Assembly (NCBI GenBank): GCA_951640165.1
Contig: OX621253.1
Location: 15,084,001 to 15,148,000 of the forward strand
Direction of reading: 5' to 3'
DNA: 64,000 bases
From: Pseudoips prasinana
Lineage: Eukaryota; Arthropoda; Insecta; Lepidoptera; Nolidae
The stretch's first letter is position 1. Each line of letters begins with the position of its first letter. This document shows, piece after piece, positions 42,252 to 53,106 of the stretch. Position numbers and translations under genes: made by a program. The notes under the pieces are model-generated. The model worked only from the letters and a program-made list of their open reading frames with translations. It was not told the origin of the DNA and ran no database searches.

Positions 42252-42266
42252 TTTTGTATTTATTAC

Positions 42267-43099
42267 TTATATTTAATCGAATATCTTGTTTATCTCTATT
42301 ATTAAGTTGACTTCCTATTTACATTTGTGTTGTGTTAATGACACAAACTGTATATAGCTTAGTATTAATTATTTTTAAAATAAATGTATATAATTCTGTA
42401 CACATTTTTCCTTGAATAAAATTTATTATTATTATTATAATGAGAATTTTGTGTACGACTGTAATTATTGATATACGTATTAGACTGACTGGTGACTCTC
42501 GAAATGTTTATTTTAATATAATATGTATGTTGTTGGTGTACCATACTATAAATAAATAATAATTAATAAATGTCTTGCGCAGATGGTAAATAAGAGACTA
42601 GTTGAAAAAGTCAATTATAAATATGAGCAAAATTCCATTCCATTATTAATATCACACAATAGAACAAAACAACAAATCCAGCCGTCCATAAAATCATGAT
42701 ATAACATCACAAAATATTAGCATGTTATTGAAATACTACATTTGCATCACAAAAGAAATTGATAGCCGATTAAACAAACATAAACGAAATGAAACTGCCG
42801 TGATTAGGGGTCCTACTGTTTATATTAGCCATACAAAATAAAATAAAGAATGGAATATATTGTTTTTTGATTCATTCGACTCAGAGGCTTAACAATCTGC
42901 TTTAATTACGAAACCTACCGTTGTTATTCGATTTAAATTTATTTTTATGTGGTAATTATAATCTATCCACCTTTTGACCGCCGCAGTCATGTATAGACGA
43001 CAAACCACATAGCGGCTAAAAGGTCAGAGAACTTAGGCAACATTAAGGAACTTAGTTTACCTATGAAACTGCAAAACTAACGGCAGTGCCTTAATTTTG
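42267..43099. other. no recognised feature
   Basis: AT-rich. AATAAAATTTATTATTATTA at about 42415-42435 could be another retroelement tail. Nothing else is supported. Confidence 0.4.
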
Positions 43100-43685
43100 T
43101 GAGGTACCAAAAAATATACAATGGAATTCTTCTATGGGGTAGCGCTGCGGACATTAACACCATATTTGTATTGCAGAAAAGAACTGTAAGAGCCATATAT
43201 AATCTTGGTCCGCGAGTATCTTTAAGAGAAAAGTTTAAAGAGATTAACATTCTGACTATAGCATGTCAGTATATAAATGAAAATCTAAATTATGTGCATA
43301 AAAATAAAGACTCCTTCTGTAAAAGGAGTGATACTCATAATATAAATACTCGATATAAGCATAACCTTGTGTTACATACCACACGTCTCCACAAAATAAG
43401 TAACTCTTTTATGGGGCAATGTATGAGATTCTATAACAAACTATATATTATTTAAGTGTCAATACGGCATGGGATTGAGTCGCTCTAGATAAACGCATAA
43501 AATGTTATATTTAGAAATAAATATTAAAAAAAGGATTCCTGCTGAGTTTTCTGGCAGTGTTTCTCAGTAGCTGCCACGTCATACACTGCACGGTAGAGTA
43601 AAAAAAATGACGATTCCACACAAATGTAATATTTTATTTAACGGAATAAATGACTTTTGAGTTTGAGTTTGAGCGTTTACATGCC
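43100..43685 (+). mobile_element. 5'-truncated LINE end
   Basis: A coding remnant (to 43455) is followed by a roughly 230-bp 3' UTR containing 'GCTGAGTTTTCTGGCAGTGT', 'CAGTAGCTGCCACGTCATAC' and a terminal TTTTGAGTTTGAGTTTGAG repeat. Confidence 0.78.
43108..43455 (+). pseudogene. LINE reverse transcriptase C-terminal remnant
   Basis: The frame reads KIYNGILLWGSAADINTIF, VLQKRTVRAIYNLGPRVSL, FKEINILTIACQYINENL and 'NTRYKHNLVLHTTRLHKISN', ending MGQCMRFYNKLYII. This is the post-RT C-terminal region of Jockey/CR1-type LINE ORF2 proteins (WG..LQKR, LNILTL and RLHK-type motifs). The RT core is absent. Confidence 0.75.
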
Positions 43686-45243
43686 AAATTTGTCTCTTTC
43701 ACTCTCTTTATTACAACTGATTTGATCTAAATTTCTATTAGACCATTTTGAAAGTTATTGAAGTAGTAAAATTTTCAAAACTGAGCTCATTTTTTAATTT
43801 GAAGAACTAAGAGAATTTTCAATTAATAGCACAATTAGTGTTGTGGGACACAGACAGAACCAAAACTTCTGCACATTGTATTGGTATAACTTTATTTTTC
43901 TTATGCAACACTAACTTTAATTCAACCAATACAGTTTCACTTTAGTCAATAACCAAATGATTATCAAGGCATTTTTTATGTGCAATTTTGTATGTGTGTA
44001 AGAATTAAATAAATCTATGAAATCAAAATGTTACAATGCTTCTATGACATTTAGGGACAGTTTACCAAATATTATATAAATAAATGTTACCTTATTATTG
44101 CTGCCCAGTCTATGACGATTATACGTAAGACTCACTTTCGCCTAATTTCAAGTACTGTTATGTTTTTTTAGACATGACTCTTTCTAATTATTATGTCAGT
44201 AAGTATTTATAATTCTTTCTTATTATAAATATACTTAATGACATAAGTAAATGAGAATTGACATTCAATTTCCCCTTAGTAACTCGTAGTAGACGTGTAG
44301 ACTCTCGTAGCCATAACATTGCGTAGCAACATTGGTATGGAGCTACTACGAATTTGATAAATATGTGAACAGATATTACGTAGGCGGAGTTTAATAAAGT
44401 TATATCTTTTATAAATAATACTTCTACGTAGTATTATGCCTTAAGGCCTCCATTTAGTTTATTCAGTATGGTTTAAATGAGCTTACGAGTTTATTATTAA
44501 GTTCAATCCATTTAAAGGTCATGGTTTAAGAGCAATATTGTTACAACTGCTGCCCCCGCTTTAGATTTAGTACGGATAGAAGTTCCTACGCTACGTGTTA
44601 TTTCTGGCTTAAAACTTTATCCAAATTACTTCAGGTTATTATTATAAGGTAAGAAAACAAATGGAGGAATCATTGGAACATCGATTAAACAGAGTTAAAT
44701 TTAATTAATGTTTTTTTTTTATATGAATCCGGTTCATTGCACTTCAAGTATAAATAACATATCCTCATCCTCCTCTATAATAACATATCATTATGGGTTA
44801 CCTCGTGCCACTCAGCTATTCGATGTCTCACACTTTTTTATATTATGACTTTTTATTTTTAATTTATACATAAAAAAGCTTTGTATTTAAGCATGTCTTA
44901 AGACAGTGCTAGTAGTTATTCTTCGTATTAATTGTGAATCCAAAAGTCAGTGTATTAGCATAATGAAGAAACATTAAGACTAAACCCCGTATACCATGAG
45001 TAAAATCGCATCAGCTTATATCACAATCATTCGCAATGCGTAATCCCTCACAGTTATCTTCTTTATGACCGCCAAATTGATATTTGTGTATCTTTAATCC
45101 GTGATTTGCTTTGATCTATCTCTATATACAAGTTGCCGAGGCCTAAATGACCTTTTGTACTTTACTGAATCAATCTTACACAAAAATTTGAACAAAATAT
45201 ATGTTGTTGCACTTTATGCAAAAGGCATACAGTCAATCGATAC
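43686..45243. other. non-coding; one fold-back
   Basis: An imperfect inverted repeat at 44190-44247 (TTATGTCAGTAAGTATTTAT against TATAAATATACTTAATGACA) has a roughly 10-nt spacer. No gene is supported in this 1.5-kb stretch. Confidence 0.45.
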
Positions 45244-45495
45244 TCATCATGTCAGTCACATTACGTCCACTGCTGGACAAAAGCCTCTCCAAATTATGGA
45301 GGGGCGGGGGGGGGGGGGGGGGGGTATGCTGTTATCGCCACGATTGGCAGACGGGTAGGCGACCGCAGTTTGATGGTCATAGTTCACAGAAAAACGCTGC
45401 TGCCCAGTTTTATGGTAGGTATCCGCTCGGAAGGATTTCTACGCCCCCCACGGGATGAAATGGAGTGATGATATTCTTCGCCCTCACCACACATA
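45244..45495 (-). repeat. R-A dispersed repeat, copy 7, with G-run
   Basis: From 'ACGTCCACTGCTGGACAAAA' through a long G-run at 45301-45324 to 'ACGATTGGCAGACGGGTAGG', 'GATGGTCATAGTTCACAGAA' and 'CCCCCCACGGGATGAAATGG'. The G-run replaces the usual GGGGGATAT-type segment. Confidence 0.8.
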
Positions 45496-45967
45496 CTGTA
45501 TCCCAAAAATAAGATTAAAAACGTGACGTGTGTTTACGTTTATTTTACAACTATCCCAAACTTTTATTAACAAAGGGCCTCCTTTACATCTGTGTAATAA
45601 ATATGCAAGATATACTAAAACAAGTACTAAAGTAACACGACGTAACCATATAACTGTATTACCAATAAAACACAGAAACACTCCATCCAAAAACAGACAT
45701 TGTGTTTACATGAACCCAGTTCTACGCATTACCTTTTCATAGGCCACAAAAACTAGAAAGTACCACCGTCGGCACATTCTATTAGAAAAGAACAGTAAAA
45801 CTATAGACTAACTTACGGTAGGTAATAAAAATGTGTGCGAATTGGTTCCGTATACACGTAACAAATTAAGTCGCATACCTACCCCTTTCTGCCATTTACA
45901 TTACAGTAATCAAAAAATATAAATTCATTTATTAGCCGTTTAGTTTTACAAATGTTATTTTTTATAT
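45496..45967. other. no recognised feature
   Basis: Two opposing short frames (45484-45690, 45530-45742) without domains. Nothing supported. Confidence 0.45.
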
Positions 45968-46140
45968 ATATCAGAGGGCGACAAACGAGCAGGTGGGTCA
46001 CCTGATGGTAAGTGAACACCGCCGCGGGCCGCCCATGGACACTCGCAACACCAGAGGTGTCGCGGGTGCGTTGCCGGCCTTTAAAAGTCAGCAAACAAGT
46101 GTTGCTGACCCTTCTCCCCACCCCAATGAGCTCTGGCGAC
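45968..46140 (+). repeat. repeat L copy
   Basis: 'GGGCGACAAACGAGCAGGTG', 'GGTCACCTGATGGTAAGTGA', 'CATGGACACTCGCAACACCA' and 'GCGTTGCCGGCCTTTAAAAG' match 39025-39290. Confidence 0.7.
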
Positions 46141-46239
46141 CTTACTTACTTATGCCCTACCTCTACTAAACTGTTATACAGTGATATTAGCCGTTTGGTT
46201 TCCGGCCTAGAAGGAATAACAGGGCTACCCCATACCACC

Positions 46240-46630
46240 CAGGTACTTGGGCAGCAGTATCACCTACGTACTAGCTACGACCTAACTGCGGTCGCCAACT
46301 CGCATGCCAAGCGCGGTGACTAAGGGTCAGCGCAGACCGAGAGGACCGCAGCGGAGAGGATTTTATTAAGGCACTAGAAAATCAACTTTAGAGCTATAGG
46401 AATAAAGTGCATATATGCTTGAACCTAACAAAATGCTCGCGCAGTCTCGCACATTATAATGTTCAAGCATACATGCACTTTATTTCAATAATTTTAAAGT
46501 TGATTTTCTAGTGCCTTAATAAAATCCTCTCCGCTGCGCTCCTCTCTGTCTGCGCTGACCCTAAGGCAAACCCTTCCTAATGGCACCGTTATAGAAATCT
46601 TTGGGGAGGCCTATGTCCAGCAGTGGATGA
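46240..46630 (+). repeat. R-A dispersed repeat, copy 8, split by a MITE
   Basis: 'ACTGCGGTCGCCAACTCGC' and 'ATGCCAAGCGCGGTGAC' lie left of the MITE. 'TCTTTGGGGAGGCCTATGTC' and 'CAGCAGTGGATGA' lie right of it. Confidence 0.65.
46324..46560. mobile_element. MITE with roughly 100-bp arms and TAA flanks
   Basis: Ends GGGTCAGCGCAGAC and GTCTGCGCTGACCC are flanked by TAA at 46321-46323 and 46561-46564 (CTAA). The arms pair over about 100 bp ('GAGAGGATTTTATTAAGGCA', 'CACTAGAAAATCAACTTTA', AAAGTGCAT.TATGCTTGAAC). The TWA duplication suggests PIF/Harbinger. No ORF. Confidence 0.82.
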
Positions 46631-46955
46631 TAGCACGCACATAATTATGATGATATGATAATGAAACAGTGATATTATTAAACAATGATAGCTTACTAGG
46701 AATTTCTATTTCCATCATTTTTGGCATCAGCTTTAATATTCAAATCATTAATAATAATTTCTACAGAGTACTTCCATAAAAAATCTATTTATGGTGCGGC
46801 TCGTTTTAGCTTTCCCTATGTTAGAAATAAACAAATGAAAAAACATTAAAATATAATAAATTGTTTTATTTTCAAAAGAAGCTTAAGAAGTTCTGATTTC
46901 ATGTTTATGGGTCTTAGGTGAAATGAGTCATCATATAAAATATGTTTTTAAGATA

Positions 46956-47090
46956 CAGACGCCAGCACATCAAGCTACCCCAATTTGTCAAATTTTCCCA
47001 ATTGAAAGTGAACCTTATGCTTTTGTGATAAAGTTGAAAAACTATAAAAGAAATCTGACAGATTGGGGTAGCTGCATGTGCTGGTGCCTG
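46956..47090 (+). mobile_element. TA-type MITE M, copy 2
   Basis: Ends CAGACGCCAGCACATCAAGC and 'GCATGTGCTGGTGCCTG', flanked by TA on both sides (46954-46955, 47091-47092). The centre 'TGAAAGTGAACCTTATGCTT' is shared by all copies. Confidence 0.87.
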
Positions 47091-47092
47091 TA

Positions 47093-47605
47093 CAATTTAT
47101 TATTTATGATTAAAAATGCCAAAAATCACTAAGCTTGGGTAAATAATATCTTAATCCATTCTAAATTTCAAATTGTATGTTACTATTTGTTCCGACAGGC
47201 GGATGAAACGGGCTCGGTATTACATTTACTATGGCATGAAAGCCTTAAATTAGGAGTAGAACCCCCAACAGAACTTAATTCTTATTCCTATACAAAAGTA
47301 ACGCTACGCTGAATTTCCCACTTTGTAATGTCAAAGAAAGTTAAGAACCAATTTTGTTATCATTTTTATTTATGTTATAAAAGAAAAATATGACTACAGT
47401 GTTGAAACCTACGTGATGATAATATAAATAGAAATTTGTATGTCGAGTTTAACCCCTCCTTTGGAAATTGTGGCACTTGACAAAAATAGTACTAATAGTC
47501 ATAAATAAAATAAATAAATAGTTGTGTCATCTAGTGTTTGTTCCTAATTAACCGCTATGCAGTCGCAATATACATGAGTCTGACTTATCTGCCTAAATAA
47601 TAATA
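47093..47605. other. no recognised feature
   Basis: AT-rich, no domain-bearing frame or recognisable repeat. Confidence 0.45.
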
Positions 47606-47754
47606 ACACAAATATTATAAAGGTGAAAGTTTGTGAGGGTGTGAAAACTACGAAACGTTTATTGATGAAACTTTGTAGTATCTTATATATCCGGATAACA
47701 CATACGCCATAATTTATAAAGTTTAACGCGGGTAAAACTGCGGGGCACAGCTAG
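47606..47754 (+). mobile_element. Helitron variant 1, eroded 5' end
   Basis: 'AAATATTATAAAGGTGAAAG' at the left, 'TTTAACGCGGGTAAAACTGC' then GGGGCACAGCTAG at the right, followed by T. Internally deleted compared with 19514-19686. Confidence 0.75.
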
Positions 47755-48269
47755 TTTATAATAAAGTAATAATTCAGGCAGCTAGGTCTAATGTATATTG
47801 CAACTATATAGCGGTTATTGGTATTGCTTTGAATTGACCTCAAAAGCCAGAGAATAGGTCTCAATAAGTATGGAAAATGCACTTCGCATTTATTAAGTTC
47901 TATTCAGAACTCAACGAGTAATATCGAGCCATTCTATTGCAATGAATGAGCCAACGTCAAAGTTTTGAGGTCTGAATTACAGTGAATAATATTATGTTGT
48001 GTTTTGCCTATTAAAATTTTAATGAAGTACTATATAAACAAGCAGGATATGGGTCCTATGTAAGTTCCGTTATGGGTAACTGGGCTGCAATAGTTCGAAA
48101 TACCGTGGTATATGTATACAAGTTGTAAGAGAAGTAGTTGACGTAATTAAAGGAGCCCAATTGTGTCTATGAAAGCGAACAACGGGTAGCACATCAACAT
48201 CTAAAATACTAAGAATAATAACTCCCCAAACAAGAATAACGATTTGCGGTTGATTACAGTTAGCCTAGG
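47755..48269. other. no recognised feature
   Basis: No domain-bearing frame or repeat recognised. Confidence 0.45.
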
Positions 48270-48281
48270 ATGCTTTCACTC

Positions 48282-49074
48282 GGGGCACGCCACGATAGTG
48301 GCGGTAAGACCCGTCATGGAGGAATGGCTGGAGAGGAGGCACGGCGCCCTCACTTATCGCTTTACGTAGGTACTCTCGGATCATGGATGCTTCGGGAAGT
48401 ACCTGCATCGGATAAGCCGAGAAGAGACGCCCGATTGTCACCATTGTGGTGGCCCCGTTGACACGGCGCTTCACACATTGGTAGAATGCCCTGCTTGGGA
48501 GACACAGCGCCGTGTTTTCCGGGTTGCAATGGGTGCGGTTGATATCTCGCTTGCAACGGTGACTGAATTCATGGTTGCAAGCGAGAGTTCTTGGGATATC
48601 GTCGCCACCTTTTGCGAGGAGGTGATGATCGCAAAAGAGGTGACGGAGCGATAACGGGAGACATCATCCTCCCTGCCAAGCCGCGCCAGGAAAACCGGGC
48701 GTCGGAGGGCGAATATCACCAATCTTCGGCTTCCATGAGGAGTGGCCTGCGGGTGGTGGACCTGGGGCAGTCCTCCGTCCGATCAGAATAGGCCTGAGAC
48801 GGTGGCGCGCCGTGTTCCGCGCGCGCCTCTCTTGAGGAGGGGGGCAAGGGTGCCCCCAACGGAAGTGGGGCTCACTGAAAAGTGGGCCAGCGCCTGTCCA
48901 GACTGCGGTGAATGCGCTAGCGAATCCCGTGGTCTAGACTGTAGGTGGCTGAGGAACACCGTGGGGTTTTAGTCGGTAAACCCAGCACTACCATCTGGCT
49001 GGGAGTCCGACATAACCCGTCGCTTCCCCAGCGGTGGGACGATCCATAAAGGATTTCCCCACGTAAAAAAAACT
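48282..49074 (+). mobile_element. R1-clade-like LINE 3' end with 12-bp target duplication
   Basis: ATGCTTTCACTC occurs at 48270-48281 and 49075-49086 without mismatch. The element is GC-rich against its AT-rich flanks. It holds the C-terminal part of an ORF2 (48283-48654), a 3' UTR of roughly 400 bp and a short A-run. 5' truncation and poly(A) fit retrotransposition. It does not lie in rDNA. Confidence 0.85.
48283..48654 (+). pseudogene. LINE ORF2 C-terminal zinc-knuckle region
   Basis: The frame reads GHATIVAVRPVMEEWLERRH then ALTYRFT, a TAG at 48367-48369, and VLSDHGCFGKYLHRISREET. PDCHHCGGPVDTALHTLVEC follows, then PAWETQRRVFRVAMGAVDIS, ending EVMIAKEVTER. The C-x2-C-x8-H-x4-C cluster just before the C-terminus is typical of R1/I-group LINEs. 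Apart from the stop the frame is clean. The RT core is missing. Confidence 0.82.
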
Positions 49075-49086
49075 ATGCTTTCACTC

Positions 49087-49796
49087 ATTTACCGGACAAT
49101 AATGGCAAGCTTAAGCCATTTAGTAAATTAAACTACCTGCGCCAGAGTGCATCATCTTTGGGGTTTGAATCTCAAATCAGGGCTTATTTTGTCGTGGAAA
49201 TGCATGACAGGTAAAAATATAAATTTTTACTATGGTATAGTTTTTATAAAATAATGTGTTGTTTTTGAGTTTTGACGACAGAATTTCAAATTATCGAAAC
49301 TTAACTAAAGTTTTTTGTTTAAATCGCCTGGAAAACTCTAAAGACCGTAAAATATGTATCTGTACGACACCATTGACCTTATGAGCAAATACTGTGATAA
49401 TATATAGCTTTAGAGATAAGTTTTGTCATATAAATTATGTTTACGAATAACAAATAATTCGTAATATTACGTTTTCTAGTTAGCGTACTGAAATAAATAT
49501 TCCTCGTAATTAAATTCCAAGTGGCGTCAACATAACTTAACAGTTCGTATCGTTTTAAGTATAAGAGCTACTGAATTTCATTAATAATAAAGTCCAGGAA
49601 GAATGTCCACTAAAGCAAAGTCAATTATTGTTTGTCTAAAATACCAGCGTTTTCTTATGTATATAAAATACCGTATTTCCATTTAAATAGAATTCGTTCG
49701 CGCGATTATTTATTCAAAATGATATGACTATATAGATACTACATTAAAAAGACTATATATACATATAGACCTAAAAAGGCCAAATCGGGGACGTTC
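49087..49796. other. no recognised feature
   Basis: AT-rich sequence without frames or repeats I can identify. Confidence 0.45.
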
Positions 49797-49990
49797 TCAA
49801 GAAAAGCCAAGTAGAAGTACCCTAAACCGGCGAGCATGTATAAAGAACACCTCTTTCGCCTTGTTTACTGTCATATAATGACAGTAAATGAGGCGAAATA
49901 GGTGTCGAAAAAGGGATGCAAAGATCGTGACAAAAAGAAATCCGTTCTCTCTGCCTATCCTTCTGGTAAACAGGCGTGAGTGTACAAATG
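49797..49990 (+). mobile_element. LINE Q 3' end with fold-back
   Basis: 'AGAAGTACCCTAAACCGGCG' and AGCATGTATAAAGAA match LINE Q. After the inverted duplication at 49847-49905 the tail continues 'GCAAAGATCGTGACAAAAAG' and 'CTCTCTGCCTATCCTTCTGG'. Confidence 0.8.
49847..49905. repeat. fold-back palindrome, 28-bp arms
   Basis: Arms 49847-49874 and 49878-49905, three mismatches, spacer ATA. The left arm is absent from the sibling tails at 24020-24178 and 40963-41100, so it is the inserted inverted copy. Confidence 0.88.
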
Positions 49991-50394
49991 TATATACAAT
50001 ACAGACAAACATTTACATTACTTTCAGATATATTTTTTTTATTACTTTAGGATAGAAGTTATAGGTACCGTCATAATTCAAACAATAAACCGCGGTTAGT
50101 GCTAGTGAAATTTCTTGCGCACGATCCCAATTTGAGAAAAAAGTACGAATATCACGTGAAAAGGTACATAAGTAACATTTTTATCTAACAAACACAAATT
50201 CAATTTACGAGCTCGCCCCTATTTGATTGCGCGGCACATCTTTATAGTCATGATGTCATTTAGATAAAACAATATATGTATAACATCTTAGAATACAAGA
50301 CATAAATGTTGTAACTTTTTATGTTCCTCTTATAGTATACAAAGTCCTTGCTTGATAACTGGATGCGCATTGACCTTTCAATTACAAGCGCTCA

Positions 50395-50600
50395 TAGCTA
50401 GATGCTCTCATCGGTATGTGATCGGCGAGGTTAATCAACTAGGCTCGCGGTCAGGCCTTAGATGGTTGACTACCAAAGTGGTTTAATTTCTGAGCATATC
50501 CGTGGTTCGGAGGGCACGTTAAGCTATCAGTCGTTGTAGTTATTAGAGAATAGTAGTTTAGCCATGTTGAAGGCCTAATGGGCGGCTTAAAAATTCTAAC
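50395..50600 (+). mobile_element. SINE-like repeat E, longest copy
   Basis: 'ATGTGATCGGCGAGGTTAAT', 'AACTAGGCTCGCGGTCAGGC', 'CTTAGATGGTTGACTACCAA', 'TGAGCATATCCGTGGTTCGG' and 'AGGGCACGTTAAGC'. The same blocks appear at 27965, 36478 and 38570. No clear polymerase III boxes, so SINE status is an inference. Confidence 0.6.
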
Positions 50601-51899
50601 TTCTAGTACTAACACTAAGGAAACCATTTCCCATGCAATAAGTAAGTAAGTATACTATAAAGTTAGTAAAAAGGCTGCTGAGCGCTAAGTTTTTCAATAA
50701 TTATCTTAATGTTAAACTTTTTTAACTAGTTTGTTTAATTAGTTTTTAAGTAACTTAGTTTTTACTTTTTTTGGTTATTTTTTATGTATTAGTACATAAA
50801 AAAATGTTAGCTAGTTAGCTGGTAATATTTGAAGACCTGCAATTGGCTGTGTGTTGCTTATAATGTGTATTTTTATGTTGCTATTGGTTTTCCAAATAAG
50901 TAAAAATCTAACTATTAAAAGAGCAGTATTTGTAAATATAAAACAATTATAATACACGGTGTAACACAAATAAAGGACACTTAAGGAGCGTTTTAATCAA
51001 ACCAGTTTGAGCACAAAAATTTTTTTTGGCTACCTACATTTGTAAAATGCATCACTTTGATTGTTATTCTTGTGTGGGAGGTTAATATTTCTATTTTTAT
51101 ATTTTGCATGTAGATTCAGAGTTGTTCAGTTGCTTATTAGCATAGGTACCAGTATAATATAACGACTGACTTGAATAACATTTAATTGGACTATTCCGTA
51201 ATCATTTACTACCGAATACAAAAGGATATTGAATATCGATTCACATGCCATGGAGAAATAGCGTTACATGTCGTGTAACATGTATTCTTTGTATGTAACA
51301 AGGAAAGAAAACATATAGTTGAATGGATAGCCTCCGTTTTTGAAATTGGTTGAAAAGAGGTTAAAATAAAGATATGTGATAAATCATACTTATAAAAATC
51401 TGTGTAATAGTAGTATTTAATAGCGTTTAGTAAATGTTGTACAATTGATCTTCTTCATTTATCAACAAGTCCCAATTTACTTACGATTTGAAATTTCAAG
51501 CATACAAATAACAATTCAATACAATATATATACATCTAAATTAATTTTAGTTGTAACTACAACATCAATATATTATTTTAATGCAGAGAGTATTTACTTA
51601 ACTTAAATGCACTAAAAATGATTAATATTTACATGAGCTTGTTCAAATATTTCTGTTCAAAATTATGATTCAGTAATATTTACACTTTGGTGCAATATTA
51701 ACATAATAATATAAAAGTTATTGTTTAGTTCTACCAAATGGCTGGACTAAGCAACGAGACTCCTCCATCCTCCCACGGGAAATACCGTGTGAGGAGGAAA
51801 CAGATTAATTCCTTGCTGCACGAGAATATGTGTTTAACACAAATTTTCCCAGAGTGTATATTTCTATGGCCGTTATAATAAATAACATAAAATATATAA
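50601..51899. other. no recognised feature
   Basis: 1.3 kb of AT-rich sequence without supported genes or repeats. Confidence 0.45.
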
Positions 51900-52195
51900 A
51901 TAAAAAGCCTGCCAAGTGCGAGTCGGACTCACGCACGAAGGGTTCCGTACCATTATCTATAAAAACTAGCATAAATTTCATGTTTATTGTATGGAGGCCC
52001 CTTTAATATTTATTTTATTTTGTTTTTTAGTATTTGTTGTTATAGGAGCAACAGAAATACATCATCTGTGAAAATTTCAACTGTCTAACTATCATGGTTC
52101 ATGAGATACAGCCTGGTGAGAGACGGACAGACAGACAGCGAAGTCTTAGTAATAGGGTCCCGTTTTACCCTTTGGGTACAGAGCCTTAAAAATAT
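51900..52195 (+). repeat. repeat V, longest copy
   Basis: 'AAGCCTGCCAAGTGCGAGTC', 'ACGAAGGGTTCCGTACCATT', 'GCAACAGAAATACATCATCT', 'GAGACGGACAGACAGACAGC' and 'AATAGGGTCCCGTTTTACCC'. The ends (AAGGGTTCCGTACC and GGGTACAGAGCCTT) are loosely inverted. A widespread arthropod-type repeat of unknown class. Confidence 0.7.
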
Positions 52196-52320
52196 ATAAT
52201 AGGTAGTCATGTTTTTTGTATGGATGCCACAAAAAACGTGTTTTAATATTTTGTCTTGACGACTGCCAATCAGACAAATTCTGTATCTTTGTTACCTAGA
52301 ACAAAGGTACAGAATTATTT

Positions 52321-52468
52321 GGACTATATTGGCGTGGTTGGCAAATGCTTGCTTTTCACGCCGAGGTCGTGGGTTGGATTTTCACCGAGGACTGATATTT
52401 GTGTGCATGAACAATATGTCTGTTTGTCCTGAGTCTGGGTGTAATTATCTATATAAGTTTGTATTGTT
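52321..52468 (+). mobile_element. SINE-B copy, 3'-truncated
   Basis: 'TTGGCGTGGTTGGCAAATGC', 'TTGCTTTTCACGCCGAGGTC', 'GTGTGCATGAACAATATGTC' and 'GTAATTATCTATATAAGTTT', then the match stops. The B-box is mutated (GTTGGATTTTCACC). Confidence 0.75.
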
Positions 52469-52686
52469 TTTAGTCCTCTTTGGGCAGGCTAAGATCATAG
52501 ACCATACCGCCTTGTCTTCAGTTTAATTTATGTTTTTCGTCATTTAGTCATAGTCTAGTCAAGTTCGTCACAGTCAAGTCATAGTCCTACCCCAATAAAG
52601 CTGTGGAGATTTTACTAGAGGCTTCTATGGAGTTTTCGTTTCAACACGGAAACGCACAATTCATGTCAATATCTCACTTTTCTGTA

Positions 52687-52821
52687 CAGACGCCAGCACA
52701 TTCAGCTACCCCAATCTGTCAAATTACTTTTATAGATTTTCAACTTTAACACAAGAGTATAAGGTTCACTTTCAATTGGGGAAATTTGACAGATTGGGGT
52801 AGCTTGATGAGCTGGCGTCTG
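52687..52821 (-). mobile_element. TA-type MITE M, copy 3
   Basis: Same inverted ends (CAGACGCCAGCACATTCAGC and 'GATGAGCTGGCGTCTG') flanked by TA at 52685-52686 and 52822-52823. The centre is in inverse orientation to copies 1, 2 and 4. Confidence 0.87.
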
Positions 52822-53106
52822 TACATTTTCGAAGATGTTATGTCTAAAAATCCACCATATTTACACATAAAAACTAGAATTTAGACCAGATTTTGATAAT
52901 GAAACATAACTATTATGCGTCTTTTTCCCCGTTGGTGCTAAAACTCCTTTTTCTTTGTATTTTAGACAGAAATACCTGTCGCTCATGCTAAATGACAAAA
53001 TCTAGTTTAGCTGCATTCTAATACACGCATCGATTCATAAGATGCCGGTTTATGGGTGCGCATGAATAGAACACTACAGTAAGATCTGAAATTTTATTAT
53101 CATTTC

